Assembly: GCF_021043375.1 (NCBI RefSeq) | Contig: NZ_JAJNDV010000006.1 | Coordinates: forward strand, 186,001-250,000 | Direction: 5' to 3' | DNA: 64,000 nucleotides | From: Sphingomonas sp. IC-56 | GTDB lineage: Bacteria > Pseudomonadota > Alphaproteobacteria > Sphingomonadales > Sphingomonadaceae | In this document: positions 1 to 10,580 of the stretch, piece after piece | Numbering within the stretch: position 1 is the stretch's first letter | Layout of the letters: each line of letters opens with the position of its first letter | Program-made: the position numbers and the translations under genes | Notes under the pieces: model-generated | What the model was told of the DNA's origin: nothing | Database searches by the model: none | What the model saw: the letters and a program-made list of their open reading frames with translations, nothing else

Positions 1-360
1 CAAGTGTGCTGGACGGGTCCAAGGCAAACCTCGACCTAGAGCGGACAATCGGCCCCTGCCCGCTTATTAAGCTCGGACGTTCATTCATCGCGCCCCGGCA
101 GGCATCTCCGCGCCCCATAGCTGTCGTTGCACCCGCTTTTGAGCGACCCAGAAGGCCATCGTTGATCAATCCGGCAGAGGACGCTGGTAGCCGAAGCTAA
201 CCGGTCGTCCGTCGAGTGCCCCCGCTTAGGCGCACTATGCAAATACTATGGCAATAGCCGGTTTCCTGTCTCGAATCCCAATGCGGCCTCTGCCTAATGA
301 GCAGCCCTGATGATCCTGCCGGGCGCTCCTGCCCAGGCGATCATCGTGGGGAGCATCAAG
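1..360. other. Gene-free left edge
   Basis: No convincing coding region was found. A 64-codon open stretch at 6-200 lacks any family resemblance and has no ribosome binding site. The segment directly before position 361 presumably carries the promoter of the porin and kdp genes, but no clear -35/-10 pair could be assigned. A GGGGAG ribosome binding site lies just before the ATG at 361. Confidence 0.5.
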
Positions 361-1218
361 ATGAAGTCCGTAACGGCCCTTGCGGCCGCAATGCTTGTTT
401 CCGCAACCGCTGCGCCGGCCTTTGCGCAGGATAGCGCGTCCGAAAGCGAGCCAACGCCAGCGGTCACCGTCAGCGGATCTGCGACGATCGCATCTGACTA
501 TCGGTTTCGCGGCGTGTCGCAGAGCAATAACGAGATGGCCGTGCAGGGCGGCGTCACGCTCGCGCATGAGAGCGGCTTTTATGCGGGCGTCTGGGGATCG
601 AACCTTGCCGGGTGGGGCACCTTCGGCGGCGCCAACATGGAACTCGATCTTGTCGGTGGCTACAAGGTGGATCTGGGCAGCGGCACGCTGGACGTCGGCG
701 TGACCTGGTACATGTACCCGGGCGGCGCGGACAAAACCGATTTCGCCGAGCCCTATGTAAAGCTGTCGGGCACCGCCGGCCCCGCTACCCTGGTCGCCGG
801 CGTCGCCTATGCGCCCAAGCAGGAAGCGCTCGGCCGCTGGTACAATACCGGCGCCGATGCCGCAGCGGGCGTCTACAACAACCCTGGCGACAAGGAAGAC
901 AATCTCTACCTCTGGGGTGACGCCGCCGTCGGCATCGCGGGCACGCCGTTCACCGCCAAAGCGCATATCGGCTATTCGGACGGCAATCCTGGCCTTGGCC
1001 CCAACGCGACGAGCGTGGCACCGACCGGCAAATACTGGGACTGGTCGATTGGCGTCGACGCGACCTGGCGTAACCTGACGCTCGGCATCTCCTATGTCGA
1101 CACCGACATCAGCGACCGCGATGCGGCCTATCTCCAGCCCAGCTTCAGCAACGGTCAGGACGGCACCGGCAGCATTGCCAAAGGTACCGGCCTGATCTCG
1201 CTGACCGCAGCCTTCTGA
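361..1218 (+). CDS. TorF family outer membrane porin (Gcw_chp type)
   Basis: The 285-residue product is a predicted outer membrane beta-barrel. It starts with a signal peptide (MKSVTALAAAMLV to an AFAQ cleavage site near residue 22). The motif SGSATIASDYRFRGVSQSN, followed by alternating amphipathic strands ending in aromatic TAAF, is the hallmark of the TIGR02001/TorF porin family. An in-frame start 17 codons upstream exists, but the ATG at 361 is preceded by GGGGAG and begins the signal peptide, so it is preferred. It lies 15 bp before the small membrane gene of the kdp operon in the same orientation, so it may pass ions or small solutes across the outer membrane to the Kdp pump. That role is inferred from position only. 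Confidence 0.85.
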   Translation: MKSVTALAAAMLVSATAAPAFAQDSASESEPTPAVTVSGSATIASDYRFRGVSQSNNEMAVQGGVTLAHESGFYAGVWGSNLAGWGTFGGANMELDLVGGYKVDLGSGTLDVGVTWYMYPGGADKTDFAEPYVKLSGTAGPATLVAGVAYAPKQEALGRWYNTGADAAAGVYNNPGDKEDNLYLWGDAAVGIAGTPFTAKAHIGYSDGNPGLGPNATSVAPTGKYWDWSIGVDATWRNLTLGISYVDTDISDRDAAYLQPSFSNGQDGTGSIAKGTGLISLTAAF

Positions 1219-1233
1219 CCAAGGAGAACCCCG

Positions 1234-1317
1234 ATGCAGGACCTGCTCTGGATCGCGATCATGGGGGGGCTGCTGGCGCTGACGCTGGCCTATGTCCGCC
1301 TGTGTGACAAGGCATAG
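1234..1317 (+). CDS. 27-residue membrane peptide at the head of the kdp operon
   Basis: This short frame encodes 27 residues with one hydrophobic helix (residues 4-20) followed by YVRLCDKA. An AAGGAGAA ribosome binding site sits immediately before the ATG. The stop is 10 bp before kdpF. Similar tiny peptides with one helix and a terminal Y-V-R-x-C-D/E motif occur before kdpF in other kdp operons as far as I recall. The function is unknown; a regulatory or assembly role next to KdpF is an inference. The spacing, ribosome binding site and membrane profile support a real gene despite the length. Confidence 0.65.
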   Translation: MQDLLWIAIMGGLLALTLAYVRLCDKA

Positions 1318-1327
1318 GGAGGCGAGC

Positions 1328-1417
1328 ATGACCATCGACCTCTGGCTGGCTGCCCTGACGGCGATCGGCCTTCTCCTTTATCTCGTGGCGGTTCTGATCC
1401 GCCCCGAACGCTTCTGA
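1328..1417 (+). CDS. kdpF: KdpF, small subunit of the K+-transporting ATPase
   Basis: A 29-residue single-helix peptide starting [10 protein letters not shown] and ending LIRPERF. This matches KdpF in length, in the single membrane span and in the terminal R-P-E-R-F. KdpF stabilises the KdpFABC complex in the inner membrane. It starts 10 bp after the preceding peptide gene and ends 13 bp before kdpA, with a GGCGAG ribosome binding site. It is too short for routine calling and is easily missed. Confidence 0.9.
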   Translation: MTIDLWLAALTAIGLLLYLVAVLIRPERF

Positions 1418-1430
1418 GGGGAGCGGAACC

Positions 1431-3134
1431 ATGACTATCCAGGGCTGGATCCTGATACTCGCCTTTGTCGGCATCCTACTGGCACTGGCCAAGCCCGTCG
1501 GCACTTGGCTGTTCGCGCTGTACGAAGGCCGCCGCACGCCGCTGCACGTGGTGCTCGGCCCCGTCGAACGCGGCTTCTACAAGCTGGCCGGCATCGATCC
1601 CACCGCCGAGCAGAGCTGGCGCCGCTATGCGGTGCACATGCTGATCTTCAACGCAGTGCTGATGCTCTTCACCTACGCGGTGCTGCGCCTTCAGGGCATG
1701 CTGCCCGGCAACCCGCAGGGGCTGGCCGGCGTCGGCGAGCATCTGGCGTTCAACACCACCATCAGCTTCGGCGCTAACACCAACTGGCAGAGCTATGGCG
1801 GTGAATCGACCATGTCGAACCTCAGCCAGATGCTGGGGCTGACCATCCACAACTTCCTCTCGGCGGCAACCGGCATCGCACTAGCGTTCGCGCTGTTCCG
1901 CGGCTTCGCCCGGCGCTCGGCGGCGACGATCGGCAATTTCTGGGCGGACTGCACCCGCGTCACGCTGTACCTCCTCCTGCCCCTCTGCGTGGTCCTCAGC
2001 GTCTTCTACATCGCCAGCGGCGTGCCGCAGACGATGGCCGGCGCCGTGAGCGTCAACACGCTGGAAGGCGCGCAGCAATCGATCCTGCTCGGGCCTGTCG
2101 CCAGCCAGGAAGCGATCAAGATGCTCGGCACCAACGGTGGCGGCTTCTTCAACGCCAATTCCGCGCATCCGTTCGAAAATCCGAACGCGCTTACCAACTT
2201 CATCCAGATGCTTTCGATTTTCCTGATCGGCGTCGGCCTCACCTGGTGCTTCGGCAAGGCCGTCGGCAACACACGCCAGGGTTGGGCGATCCTCGCGGCC
2301 ATGATGATCCTGTTCCTGGCCGGCACCACCGTCGCATACTGGCAGGAAGCCGCAGGCAACCCGGTGCTCCACAATCTCGGCGTCGCGGGCGGCAACATGG
2401 AGGGCAAGGAAGTCCGCTTCGGCATCGCCGCCAGCGCGCTCTTCTCGGTCGTCACCACTGCTGCCTCGTGCGGCGCGGTCAACGCGATGCACGACAGCTT
2501 CACGGCGCTGGGCGGCATGATCCCGCTGCTCAACATGCAGCTGGGCGAAGTCGTGATCGGCGGCGTCGGCGCGGGCATCTATGGCTTCCTGCTGTTCGCC
2601 ATTCTCGCGGTGTTCGTCGCCGGGCTGATGGTCGGGCGCACGCCGGAATATGTCGGCAAGAAGATCGAGGCGCGCGAGGTCAAGCTGGCGGTGCTTGCCA
2701 TCGCCATCCTGCCGCTGATCATCCTGGGCTTCACCGCGCTGTCGGCGGTCACGGAACAAGGCTTGGCCGGCCCGCTCAACAAGGGGCCGCATGGGTTCAG
2801 CGAGATCCTCTATGCCTTTACCAGCGGCGTTGCGAACAACGGCTCGGCCTTTGCCGGCCTGACCGCCAACACCCCTTGGTATAACGGCTTGCTGGGTGTC
2901 GCGATGTGGCTCGGCCGCTTCTTCATCATCGTGCCGATGCTGGCGATCGCCGGCTCGCTCGCAGCGAAGAAGTACACGCCCGCCAGCGCCGGGTCATTCC
3001 CGACCACCGGCGGACTTTGGGTGGGCCTGCTTGTCGGCATCATCCTGATCCTGGGCGGCCTCACCTTCCTGCCGAGCCTCGCGCTCGGTCCCATCGCCGA
3101 TCATCTCGCGATGATCCGCGGCCAATCGTTCTGA
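1431..3134 (+). CDS. kdpA: KdpA, K+-binding and translocating subunit
   Basis: The 567-residue polytopic inner-membrane protein matches KdpA in length and topology (about ten helices). It carries the conserved selectivity-loop segments [17 protein letters not shown] near residues 105-125 and [22 protein letters not shown] near 225-250. KdpA binds K+ from the periplasm and passes it through a tunnel to KdpB. It has a GGGGAG ribosome binding site and lies between kdpF and kdpB. No truncation or missing motif is visible. Confidence 0.98.
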   Translation: MTIQGWILILAFVGILLALAKPVGTWLFALYEGRRTPLHVVLGPVERGFYKLAGIDPTAEQSWRRYAVHMLIFNAVLMLFTYAVLRLQGMLPGNPQGLAGVGEHLAFNTTISFGANTNWQSYGGESTMSNLSQMLGLTIHNFLSAATGIALAFALFRGFARRSAATIGNFWADCTRVTLYLLLPLCVVLSVFYIASGVPQTMAGAVSVNTLEGAQQSILLGPVASQEAIKMLGTNGGGFFNANSAHPFENPNALTNFIQMLSIFLIGVGLTWCFGKAVGNTRQGWAILAAMMILFLAGTTVAYWQEAAGNPVLHNLGVAGGNMEGKEVRFGIAASALFSVVTTAASCGAVNAMHDSFTALGGMIPLLNMQLGEVVIGGVGAGIYGFLLFAILAVFVAGLMVGRTPEYVGKKIEAREVKLAVLAIAILPLIILGFTALSAVTEQGLAGPLNKGPHGFSEILYAFTSGVANNGSAFAGLTANTPWYNGLLGVAMWLGRFFIIVPMLAIAGSLAAKKYTPASAGSFPTTGGLWVGLLVGIILILGGLTFLPSLALGPIADHLAMIRGQSF

Positions 3135-3147
3135 CGGGAGCGCCACC

Positions 3148-5178
3148 ATGGCTCGCACCGCGACAAAATCGCTGTTCACGGCAGACTTGATCGTTCCGGC
3201 GATCAAGGATGCCTTCAAGAAACTCAAACCCAGTGAGCTCGTCCGCAACCCGGTGATGTTCGTCACCGCGTGCGTGGCGCTGCTGCTCACCATCCTTATC
3301 AATGTCGGTGGCGATGGATTGTCGCTCGACTTCAAGGTCCAATTGGTCGTCTGGCTGTGGCTGACCGTGCTGTTCGGCACCTTTGCAGAGGCGCTGGCGG
3401 AGGGTCGGGGCAAGGCGCAGGCCGCCTCGCTGCGCGCGACAAAGGCCGAACTCACCGCCAAGAAGCTCAAGGACGGCCGCACCAGCCAGGTCGCCGCCAG
3501 CCAGCTTCGCGCCGGTGACGTGGTGCTGGTGGAAACCGGCGATCTGATCCCGGCCGATGGCGAAGTGATCGAGGGTGTCGCCTCGGTCAACGAAGCCGCC
3601 ATCACCGGCGAATCCGCGCCGGTGATCCGCGAGGCCGGCGGCGACCGCTCTGCGGTGACCGCAGGCACGCGGGTGATCTCCGACCAGATCAAGGTCCGCG
3701 TGACCGCCGATCCGGGCCAGGGCTTTCTCGACCGCATGATCGCGCTGGTGGAAGGCGCCGAGCGGCAGAAGACCCCGAACGAGATCGCACTCACCCTGCT
3801 GCTCGTCGGCCTGACGATCATCTTCCTGATCGCCGTCGCCACCATCCCCGCTTTCGCCAGCTATGCCGGCGGCAGCATCCCGGTGGCGATCCTTGCGGCC
3901 TTGCTCATCACGCTCATCCCCACCACCATCGCCGCCTTGCTGTCGGCGATCGGTATCGCGGGCATGGACCGGCTGGTGCGCTTCAACGTGCTCGCCAAGT
4001 CGGGACGCGCGGTCGAGGCTGCGGGCGACATCGACGTGCTGCTGCTCGACAAGACCGGCACCATCACCATCGGCGACCGTCAGGCGAGCGAGTTCCGCAC
4101 CGTTGCGGGCACGTCCGACGCCCAGCTTGCCGAAGCCGCGCTGCTCGCCAGCCTGGCCGACGAAACGCCCGAAGGCCGCTCGGTCGTGGTGCTGGCGCGC
4201 GAGAAGTTCGGTGTCGCGACCACTTCCCTGCCCACCGATGCGCAGGTGATCCCGTTCACTGCCCAGACCCGCATCTCGGGCGTCACCATCGGCGGCAGCA
4301 CGATCCAGAAGGGCGCGGTGGATTCGATCCTCCGAGCCAATCCCGGCCTGGGCGAAACCGCCGCCGCCACCGAGCTGCGCCGGATCACTGACGAGATCGC
4401 CCGCGCCGGTGGCACCCCGCTGGCGGTGGCGCAGGACGGCAAGCTGCTCGGGGCGATCTTCCTCAAGGATGTGGTGAAGGCAGGCATCCGCGAGCGCTTC
4501 GGGGAGCTTCGCGAAATGGGCATCCGCACGGTGATGATCACCGGCGACAATCCGCTCACCGCCGCCGCCATCGCCGCCGAAGCCGGCGTCGACGACTTCC
4601 TCGCCCAGGCGACTCCGGAGGACAAGCTGGCGCTGATCCGCAGCGAGCAGCAGGGCGGCAAGCTGGTGGCGATGTGTGGCGACGGCACCAACGACGCGCC
4701 CGCTCTCGCGCAAGCAGATGTCGGCGTGGCGATGAACACCGGCACCCAGGCCGCGCGCGAGGCCGGCAACATGGTCGACCTCGACAGCGACCCGACCAAG
4801 CTGATCGAAGTGGTCGGTCTGGGCAAGCAGCTGCTGATGACCCGCGGGGCACTGACGACCTTCTCGGTTGCCAACGACGTCGCTAAATATTTCGCCATCA
4901 TCCCGGCGATGTTCGTGGCGCTCTACCCCGGCCTTGGCGTGCTCAACGTCATGGGGCTCGGGACACCCGAAAGCGCGATCCTGTCGGCGATCATCTTCAA
5001 CGCGCTGATCATCCCGCTGCTGGTGCCACTCGCGCTTCGGGGCGTGACGTACAAGCCGATGGGGGCAGGCCCGCTGCTCGCCCGCAACTTGGCCATCTAT
5101 GGCCTGGGTGGCCTCGTCGCGCCGTTCATCGGCATCAAATTGATCGACCTGGCCGTAAACGGCCTGGGTCTCGCCTGA
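3148..5178 (+). CDS. kdpB: KdpB, P-type ATPase catalytic subunit
   Basis: The 676-residue product is the energy-coupling P-type ATPase of the Kdp pump. Visible motifs are the actuator TGES (in [10 protein letters not shown]), the phosphorylation motif DKTGTIT with the catalytic aspartate at about residue 301, the hinge motif [18 protein letters not shown] and the KdpB-type tail [15 protein letters not shown]. The length agrees with other KdpB proteins. It sits 13 bp after kdpA and 12 bp before kdpC. Confidence 0.98.
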   Translation: MARTATKSLFTADLIVPAIKDAFKKLKPSELVRNPVMFVTACVALLLTILINVGGDGLSLDFKVQLVVWLWLTVLFGTFAEALAEGRGKAQAASLRATKAELTAKKLKDGRTSQVAASQLRAGDVVLVETGDLIPADGEVIEGVASVNEAAITGESAPVIREAGGDRSAVTAGTRVISDQIKVRVTADPGQGFLDRMIALVEGAERQKTPNEIALTLLLVGLTIIFLIAVATIPAFASYAGGSIPVAILAALLITLIPTTIAALLSAIGIAGMDRLVRFNVLAKSGRAVEAAGDIDVLLLDKTGTITIGDRQASEFRTVAGTSDAQLAEAALLASLADETPEGRSVVVLAREKFGVATTSLPTDAQVIPFTAQTRISGVTIGGSTIQKGAVDSILRANPGLGETAAATELRRITDEIARAGGTPLAVAQDGKLLGAIFLKDVVKAGIRERFGELREMGIRTVMITGDNPLTAAAIAAEAGVDDFLAQATPEDKLALIRSEQQGGKLVAMCGDGTNDAPALAQADVGVAMNTGTQAAREAGNMVDLDSDPTKLIEVVGLGKQLLMTRGALTTFSVANDVAKYFAIIPAMFVALYPGLGVLNVMGLGTPESAILSAIIFNALIIPLLVPLALRGVTYKPMGAGPLLARNLAIYGLGGLVAPFIGIKLIDLAVNGLGLA

Positions 5179-5190
5179 GGAGCATCTTCG

Positions 5191-5778
5191 ATGGGCAAAG
5201 ACTTCATCACTTCGCTGCGACCGGCAATCGTGCTCACGATCCTGTTCGCACTCTTGCTAGGACTGGTATATCCGTTTGCAATGACCGGTATCGGACAGGC
5301 GATCTTCCCCTCCCAGGCCAATGGCAGCCTCGTCCGCGACGCCGCGGGCCGCGTGATCGGCTCCACCGTGGTCGGCGAGGCCTTCACCTCGGATCGCTAC
5401 TTTCAGACGCGTCCCTCGGCAGCCGGCAAGGGCTATGACGGGCTCGCCTCGTCCGGCTCGAACCTGGGGCCAACTTCGCAGGCGCTCGTCGATCGGGTAA
5501 AACCCGATGTTGACAAGCGGCAGTCGGAAGGTGTCGCCGGGCCGGTTCCGGCCGACCTGGTGACGGCAAGCGGTTCTGGGCTCGACCCCGACCTCTCGCC
5601 AGAAGCGGCACGCGCTCAGGTGGCACGGGTCGCCAGGGTGCGGGGCATCCCCACGACCCGCCTCGCCAAGCTGGTCGACGACAATATCGAGCGCCCGTTT
5701 CTGGGTTTTCTGGGCGAGCCCCGCGTCAACGTGCTTGCACTGAACCAACAGCTTGATCGGCTCGGCGCGGGCCGTTGA
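5191..5778 (+). CDS. kdpC: KdpC, accessory subunit of the K+ ATPase
   Basis: A 195-residue protein with one N-terminal membrane helix (about residues 12-32) and a periplasmic domain. It contains the typical GS-VVGEAFTSDRYFQTRPSAA, ASSGSNLGPTSQAL, and DLVTASGSGLDPDLSPEAA segments. KdpC helps couple ATP use to transport and raises ATP affinity. The gene ends in TTGA, where its stop overlaps the TTG start of kdpD, which implies translational coupling of pump and sensor. Confidence 0.97.
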   Translation: MGKDFITSLRPAIVLTILFALLLGLVYPFAMTGIGQAIFPSQANGSLVRDAAGRVIGSTVVGEAFTSDRYFQTRPSAAGKGYDGLASSGSNLGPTSQALVDRVKPDVDKRQSEGVAGPVPADLVTASGSGLDPDLSPEAARAQVARVARVRGIPTTRLAKLVDDNIERPFLGFLGEPRVNVLALNQQLDRLGAGR

Positions 5779-8453
5779 ACGATCGCGTCAATAGTGATGG
5801 GCGACCGACACCTGAAGCCTTCCTCCGCGCCGCTGCGGAGGAAGGCAGAGGACGCCTGAAGATATTCCTCGGCGCGGCGCCGGGGGTCGGCAAGACGTTC
5901 GAGATGCTTTCCGAAGGCGCCGCGCGGCAGAAAGCGGGCGCCGATGTCGTTGTTGGCGTGGTCGAGACCCATGGCCGCGCCGAGACGGAGGCGCTTACCC
6001 GCGGCCTCGAGATCCTGCCGCGGCGCGCGATCGACTATCAGGGGCGAACCCTCACCGAGATGGACCTCGACGCGCTGCTTGAGCGGCGCCCCGCTCTCGC
6101 GCTGGTCGACGAGCTCGCTCACACCAACGCGCCGGGCAGCCGCCATCCCAAACGCTATCAGGATGTCGAGGAACTGCTCGACGCCGGTATCGACGTCTAC
6201 TCCACGATCAACATCCAGCACGTCGAAAGTCTCAACGACGTCGTCGCCTCTTTTACGCGCGTGCGCGTGCGCGAGACCGTGCCCGACAGCATCCTTGAGC
6301 GCGCCGAGATCGAAGTCGTCGACATTCCGCCCGACGAGCTGATCGAGCGGCTCAAGGAGGGCAAAGTCTACCTGCCCCAGGAAGCGACGCGAGCGCTCTC
6401 CCACTTCTTCTCCAAGTCCAACCTGTCGGCGTTGCGCGAATTGGCGCTGCGCCGCGCCGCGCAGGCGGTCGACGCGCAGATGCTCGACCATCTGCGCGCC
6501 AATGCGCTGGGTGGCACCTGGGCAGGCAGTGAGCGCATCCTAGTGGCGGTAAGCGAGCTTCCAGGGTCTGAGGAGCTGGTGCGTGCGGCCAAGCGCATCG
6601 CCGACGCCGCCCATGCAAGCTGGACAGCAATCCACATTGAGACGCCCCGGACGCGCACCCTCGACGAACCGGCGCTGCGCCGCATCGCGGCGGCGCTCAA
6701 CCTTGCTTCGACCTTGGGTGCAGCCGTCGCCTCGGTTCCCGCAGGTTCCGTGGTCGAGGGCCTCAAGAGCTACGCCGCCGATGCCCGCGCGACCCAGCTG
6801 GTGGTCGGCAAGTCTGCGCGCTCGCGTTGGTTCGAATTGCGCCATGGGTCGGTTGTTGACCGGCTAACCCGCGAGACGCCCGGCGTCGCGGTGCATGTCC
6901 TGCCACTAGGCGCTACATCGGTTGGTGAGGCTCGCCGCGCGAGGCTACGCGGGAGCTGGGGGCGGCCCAGCGGCTATGTCTGGACGACCTTGATGGTCGC
7001 CGCCATTACCGCGCTCGGATTGGCGTTGTTCCACGTGCTCGACCTCGGCAACGTGGCGTTGCTCTACTTGCTGCCGGTGATGACCGCCGCCAGCCTGTTC
7101 GGGCTGCGCACCGGGCTTTATGCGGGGCTGGTCTCAAGCCTGGGCTATAACTTCTTCTTCCTACCGCCGACCGGCACGCTTACCGTCAGCAACCCGGAGA
7201 ACATCATCTCGGTCTTCGTGCTGCTCGGTGTTGCAGTCGCGACCAGCCAGCTGACCGCACGCGTCCGGGCACAGGCTGACATCGCGGCAATCAGCGCGCG
7301 GAGCAATGCCGCGCTCGCCGGTTACCTCCGCCAGCTTACCCGGCTCAATGACGTCACTGAAGTCGCTCGCGCCGCATGTGGCGAGATCGCTGACCTTCTC
7401 GGGGTTCGGGTAGCGTTGCTCCAGGAGGCTGATACGGGGCTGTCGGTGCTGGCGGCGAGCGAAACGGGCACCCGGCTGGAAATAATGGAGCTCGCCGCCG
7501 CCCAATGGGTGTGGGACACCGCCCAGCCCGCTGGCCGCGGCACCGGTACCCTGACGGCATCGGACTGGCAGTTCCAGCCGCTGCTCGGCGGGAAGCGCGT
7601 ACTCGCGGTACTGGGCGTTGCGCGCGATGATGGCCGCGATCCGGTCCGCCCGGACCAGCTGGCGCTGCTCGGCAGCCTGCTCGACCAGACGTCGCTCGCG
7701 CTAGAACGGCTAAGGCTTCAGGCGGAGATGCGCGATGTCGACGCCGTGCGCGAGCGCGATCGACTGCGCGCGGCCCTGCTCTCCTCTGTCAGCCACGATC
7801 TTCGCACCCCGCTCACCTCCGTGCTCGCAGCCGCCAGCGAACTGCGCCGCAGCGTTGACAACCCCCTGCTGGGCACGATCGAGAGCGAGGCGATGCGGCT
7901 CAACCGCTTTGTCGCCAACCTGCTCGACATGGCACGTGTGGAGGCCGGCGCGCTGCGGCTCAACCTTGAGGCCGCCGACCTCACCGACGCCGTTGCGGCT
8001 GCAGTGCATGACACAAGGCGTTCGCTGGAGGGCCATGAGATCCAGCTCGAGGTCCTCCCCGACCTCCCGTTGGTCAAAGTGGACCCGCAGCTCTTCCACC
8101 ACTGCCTGCTCAACTTGCTCGACAATGCCGGCCGCTATGGCGACCCAGGCACGCCGATCATCGTACGTGCCGAGCGAAAGCCTGGCGCGCTCCTGCTATC
8201 CGTGATCGACCAGGGGCCCGGCCTGCCCCTTGGACGCGAGGCCGAGGTCTTCGAGACGTTCAAGCGGCTCGAGGGGTCGGACCGCGCCATCAGCGGCACG
8301 GGCCTCGGGCTTGCGATCATCAAGGCTTTTGCCGAAGCGATGGGCATGACGGTGGAAGCCGCCAATCGCGAGGATTGCGCAGGCGCGCGGTTCAGCATTC
8401 ACTTCCCCGAGCGCCTGCTGGTGCGCGGAACCGATCAAGGGATTGAATTATGA
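5775..8453 (+). CDS. kdpD: KdpD, K+-responsive sensor histidine kinase
   Basis: The 892-residue sensor contains, in order: the N-terminal KdpD domain with a Walker-A-like GAAPGVGKTFEML and DELAHTNAPGSRHPKR; a universal-stress-protein-like domain (about 250-370); four closely spaced membrane helices (about 400-500, DUF4118); a GAF-like region; a dimerisation domain with the phospho-accepting histidine in SSVSHDLRTPL (about residue 674); and an HATPase domain ending in GTGLGLAI. It starts with TTG, four bases overlapping the kdpC stop, and its stop overlaps the kdpE start as ATGA. It phosphorylates KdpE at low K+. Confidence 0.97.
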   Translation: MNDRVNSDGRPTPEAFLRAAAEEGRGRLKIFLGAAPGVGKTFEMLSEGAARQKAGADVVVGVVETHGRAETEALTRGLEILPRRAIDYQGRTLTEMDLDALLERRPALALVDELAHTNAPGSRHPKRYQDVEELLDAGIDVYSTINIQHVESLNDVVASFTRVRVRETVPDSILERAEIEVVDIPPDELIERLKEGKVYLPQEATRALSHFFSKSNLSALRELALRRAAQAVDAQMLDHLRANALGGTWAGSERILVAVSELPGSEELVRAAKRIADAAHASWTAIHIETPRTRTLDEPALRRIAAALNLASTLGAAVASVPAGSVVEGLKSYAADARATQLVVGKSARSRWFELRHGSVVDRLTRETPGVAVHVLPLGATSVGEARRARLRGSWGRPSGYVWTTLMVAAITALGLALFHVLDLGNVALLYLLPVMTAASLFGLRTGLYAGLVSSLGYNFFFLPPTGTLTVSNPENIISVFVLLGVAVATSQLTARVRAQADIAAISARSNAALAGYLRQLTRLNDVTEVARAACGEIADLLGVRVALLQEADTGLSVLAASETGTRLEIMELAAAQWVWDTAQPAGRGTGTLTASDWQFQPLLGGKRVLAVLGVARDDGRDPVRPDQLALLGSLLDQTSLALERLRLQAEMRDVDAVRERDRLRAALLSSVSHDLRTPLTSVLAAASELRRSVDNPLLGTIESEAMRLNRFVANLLDMARVEAGALRLNLEAADLTDAVAAAVHDTRRSLEGHEIQLEVLPDLPLVKVDPQLFHHCLLNLLDNAGRYGDPGTPIIVRAERKPGALLLSVIDQGPGLPLGREAEVFETFKRLEGSDRAISGTGLGLAIIKAFAEAMGMTVEAANREDCAGARFSIHFPERLLVRGTDQGIEL

Positions 8454-9145
8454 GCGGCCAGCGCGTCCTGGTGGTGGACGACGACCTGCACATTCGCAGG
8501 CTGCTGCAGGCAACGCTGGTGCGCGGCGGCTATCAGCCAATTGAGGCGACCACCGCGGCGGAAGCGATCGAGCAGGCAAAGACGGCATCGCCAGACGTGA
8601 TCCTGCTGGACCTGGGTTTGCCGGATCGCGACGGGCTCGAAATCGTACCGCTGCTCCGCAAGTACACTCAGGCGCCGATCCTCGTGGTTTCTGCGCGGGA
8701 CGGGACCGACCAGAAGGTTACGGCCCTCGACCTTGGCGCAAACGACTATGTCACCAAGCCGTTCGACAGCGAGGAAGTGCTCGCGCGAGTGCGCGCGTCT
8801 CTGCGCCACTATGTCGCTGCCCAGGGCGGTTCGCCAGTTCTTCATACGCACGGGCTCAGGATCGATCTCGTCAATCGAACGATCACGCGCGATAGCGAAG
8901 AGATCCGCCTTACGCGCAAGGAGTATGAGGTGCTTCGGCAACTCGCGCTCACCCCAGGCCGCGTGGTGACCCATCAGCGGATCTTGGAAGCTGCGTGGCC
9001 ACTCGAACATGACCGCCGCGTCGATTATCTTCGCATCGTTGTGCGCAACCTGCGCCAGAAGGTCGAACCCGATCCCGCGCGCCCATCGATTGTGCTCAAC
9101 GAGCTCGGCGTCGGTTACCGCCTCATGACCGATCCGGAGCGTTGA
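8450..9145 (+). CDS. kdpE: KdpE, OmpR-family response regulator
   Basis: A 231-residue regulator with a receiver domain (acidic pair in VVDDDLHI, phospho-acceptor aspartate about residue 54 in ILLDLGLP, lysine in VTKPF) and a C-terminal winged helix ending RQKVEPDPARPSIVLNELGVGYRL. It is the partner of KdpD and should activate the kdp promoter under K+ limitation. The ATGA overlap with kdpD indicates coupled translation. It is the last gene of the operon; a convergent lysA follows after about 100 bp. Confidence 0.97.
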   Translation: MSGQRVLVVDDDLHIRRLLQATLVRGGYQPIEATTAAEAIEQAKTASPDVILLDLGLPDRDGLEIVPLLRKYTQAPILVVSARDGTDQKVTALDLGANDYVTKPFDSEEVLARVRASLRHYVAAQGGSPVLHTHGLRIDLVNRTITRDSEEIRLTRKEYEVLRQLALTPGRVVTHQRILEAAWPLEHDRRVDYLRIVVRNLRQKVEPDPARPSIVLNELGVGYRLMTDPER

Positions 9146-9249
9146 GTCTCAAGCGTGTTTGGCAGGTTCGGACACTGTGAGAATGCAATAAAAATACAGC
9201 CCCCAATCGAGGCCTGATCATCGCGCGCCTCGATGCTGTCCAATCGGTT

Positions 9250-10536
9250 TCAGGCACGGGCGAGTGCCGGCAAAGGCGCGTCCAGCCATGCCGGCACATG
9301 CTGCCGCGAAAGCGACTGGCTCCCGTCTCCGCGATCCGCGACGACGCTATAGCGGCCGCCGTCGACGAGTACCTCTGGCACCAGCGCGCGGCTGTTGTAG
9401 GTCGAGGCCATCGAGGCGCCATAGGCACCAGCGGTGTGGAACACCGCGAGGTCCCCACGGGACACGGCATCGATTTCGCGCGCCTTGGCAAAGGTGTCGC
9501 CACTTTCGCAGACTGGGCCGACGATATTGGCGACCAACCGCTCTCCGTCCGGGGCGACGGCGGCGAAACGGTGATAGGCGTCGTACATCGCCGGACGTGC
9601 GAGGTCGTTCATTGCCGCATCGACGATAACGTGCGGGTGCTCGACCCCCGGCTTGACCCACAGCACGCGGGTGAGCAGCACGCCGGCTGCGCCCGCGATC
9701 AGGCGGCCGGGCTCGAACATCAGGGTCACGTCCCAGGTACGCGTGACCCGCTCGACCATTGCGCCATAGGCAGCCGGTGAGGGAAACTGATCCTCCTGCC
9801 GATAAGGAATGCCGAGCCCGCCGCCGAGATCGACATGGGTGATGGCATGACCGTCCGCCCGCAGCGCGGCGACCAGCGCACCGGCTGCCACATAGGCTTC
9901 CTCAAGGCGGCCGAGATCGCTGATCTGGCTGCCGATATGGAGTGCGATGCCTCGAAGCCGGAGACCCTGCAGCCGCGACAGGCGGTGGTACATCGATCGG
10001 GCGTCGGCGATGGGCACCCCGAACTTGTTGGCGCTCTGGCCGGTGGAGATTTTCGGATGGGTTCCGGCCGCGACATCGGGATTGATCCGCAGCACGGCAC
10101 AGGCGCGCGTTCCCTGCGCCTGCGCAAGCGAGGACAGGAAGACACCTTCTTCCTCAAGCTCGATGTTGAACTGGCAGATGCCCGCGTCGAGCGCGGCGAT
10201 CATCTCACCATTGGATTTGCCGACGCCGGAGAACAGCACGTCCTGGGGCCGCATGCCCCCGGCAAGCGCTTGGCGCAGCTCGCCCTCGGAGACGATGTCG
10301 GCGCCATAGCGCTCGTCAGCGAGCAGCCGCAGGATCGCGACGTTGGGATTGGCCTTTACCGCGAAGGCGATGTGCTTGCGGGCGATGCCGTGCAGGCCGT
10401 CGCGGAAGGCGCGTGCCGCGGAACGGATCGCCGCGGCGGAATAGACATAGACCGGCGTACCGACCTCCCGCCCGATCGCGGCAAGCGAAACGTCTTCGGC
10501 GTGCAACACGCCCTGGCGATGTTCGAAGAACGACAT
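9250..10536 (-). CDS. lysA: Diaminopimelate decarboxylase
   Basis: The 428-residue PLP enzyme converts meso-diaminopimelate to L-lysine, the last step of lysine synthesis. It has the alanine-racemase-like barrel with the PLP lysine in AFAVKANPN (about residue 61), the HIGSQI and DLGGGLGIPY segments, the phosphate-binding EPGR, and the catalytic cysteine motif CESGDTFAK. The length is normal. A GGAGAG ribosome binding site precedes the ATG. It follows three small genes on the same strand and may be the last gene of that transcript. Confidence 0.96.
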   Translation of the reverse strand: MSFFEHRQGVLHAEDVSLAAIGREVGTPVYVYSAAAIRSAARAFRDGLHGIARKHIAFAVKANPNVAILRLLADERYGADIVSEGELRQALAGGMRPQDVLFSGVGKSNGEMIAALDAGICQFNIELEEEGVFLSSLAQAQGTRACAVLRINPDVAAGTHPKISTGQSANKFGVPIADARSMYHRLSRLQGLRLRGIALHIGSQISDLGRLEEAYVAAGALVAALRADGHAITHVDLGGGLGIPYRQEDQFPSPAAYGAMVERVTRTWDVTLMFEPGRLIAGAAGVLLTRVLWVKPGVEHPHVIVDAAMNDLARPAMYDAYHRFAAVAPDGERLVANIVGPVCESGDTFAKAREIDAVSRGDLAVFHTAGAYGASMASTYNSRALVPEVLVDGGRYSVVADRGDGSQSLSRQHVPAWLDAPLPALARA

Positions 10537-10580
10537 GATCTCTCCAGATGTCTTGGATAGCTCTTGCTGGCCGCAGGCGA

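Noticed and set aside
6-200. 64-codon plus-strand frame at the left edge
   Set aside because: No ribosome binding site, no family resemblance and poor codon pattern; treated as chance.
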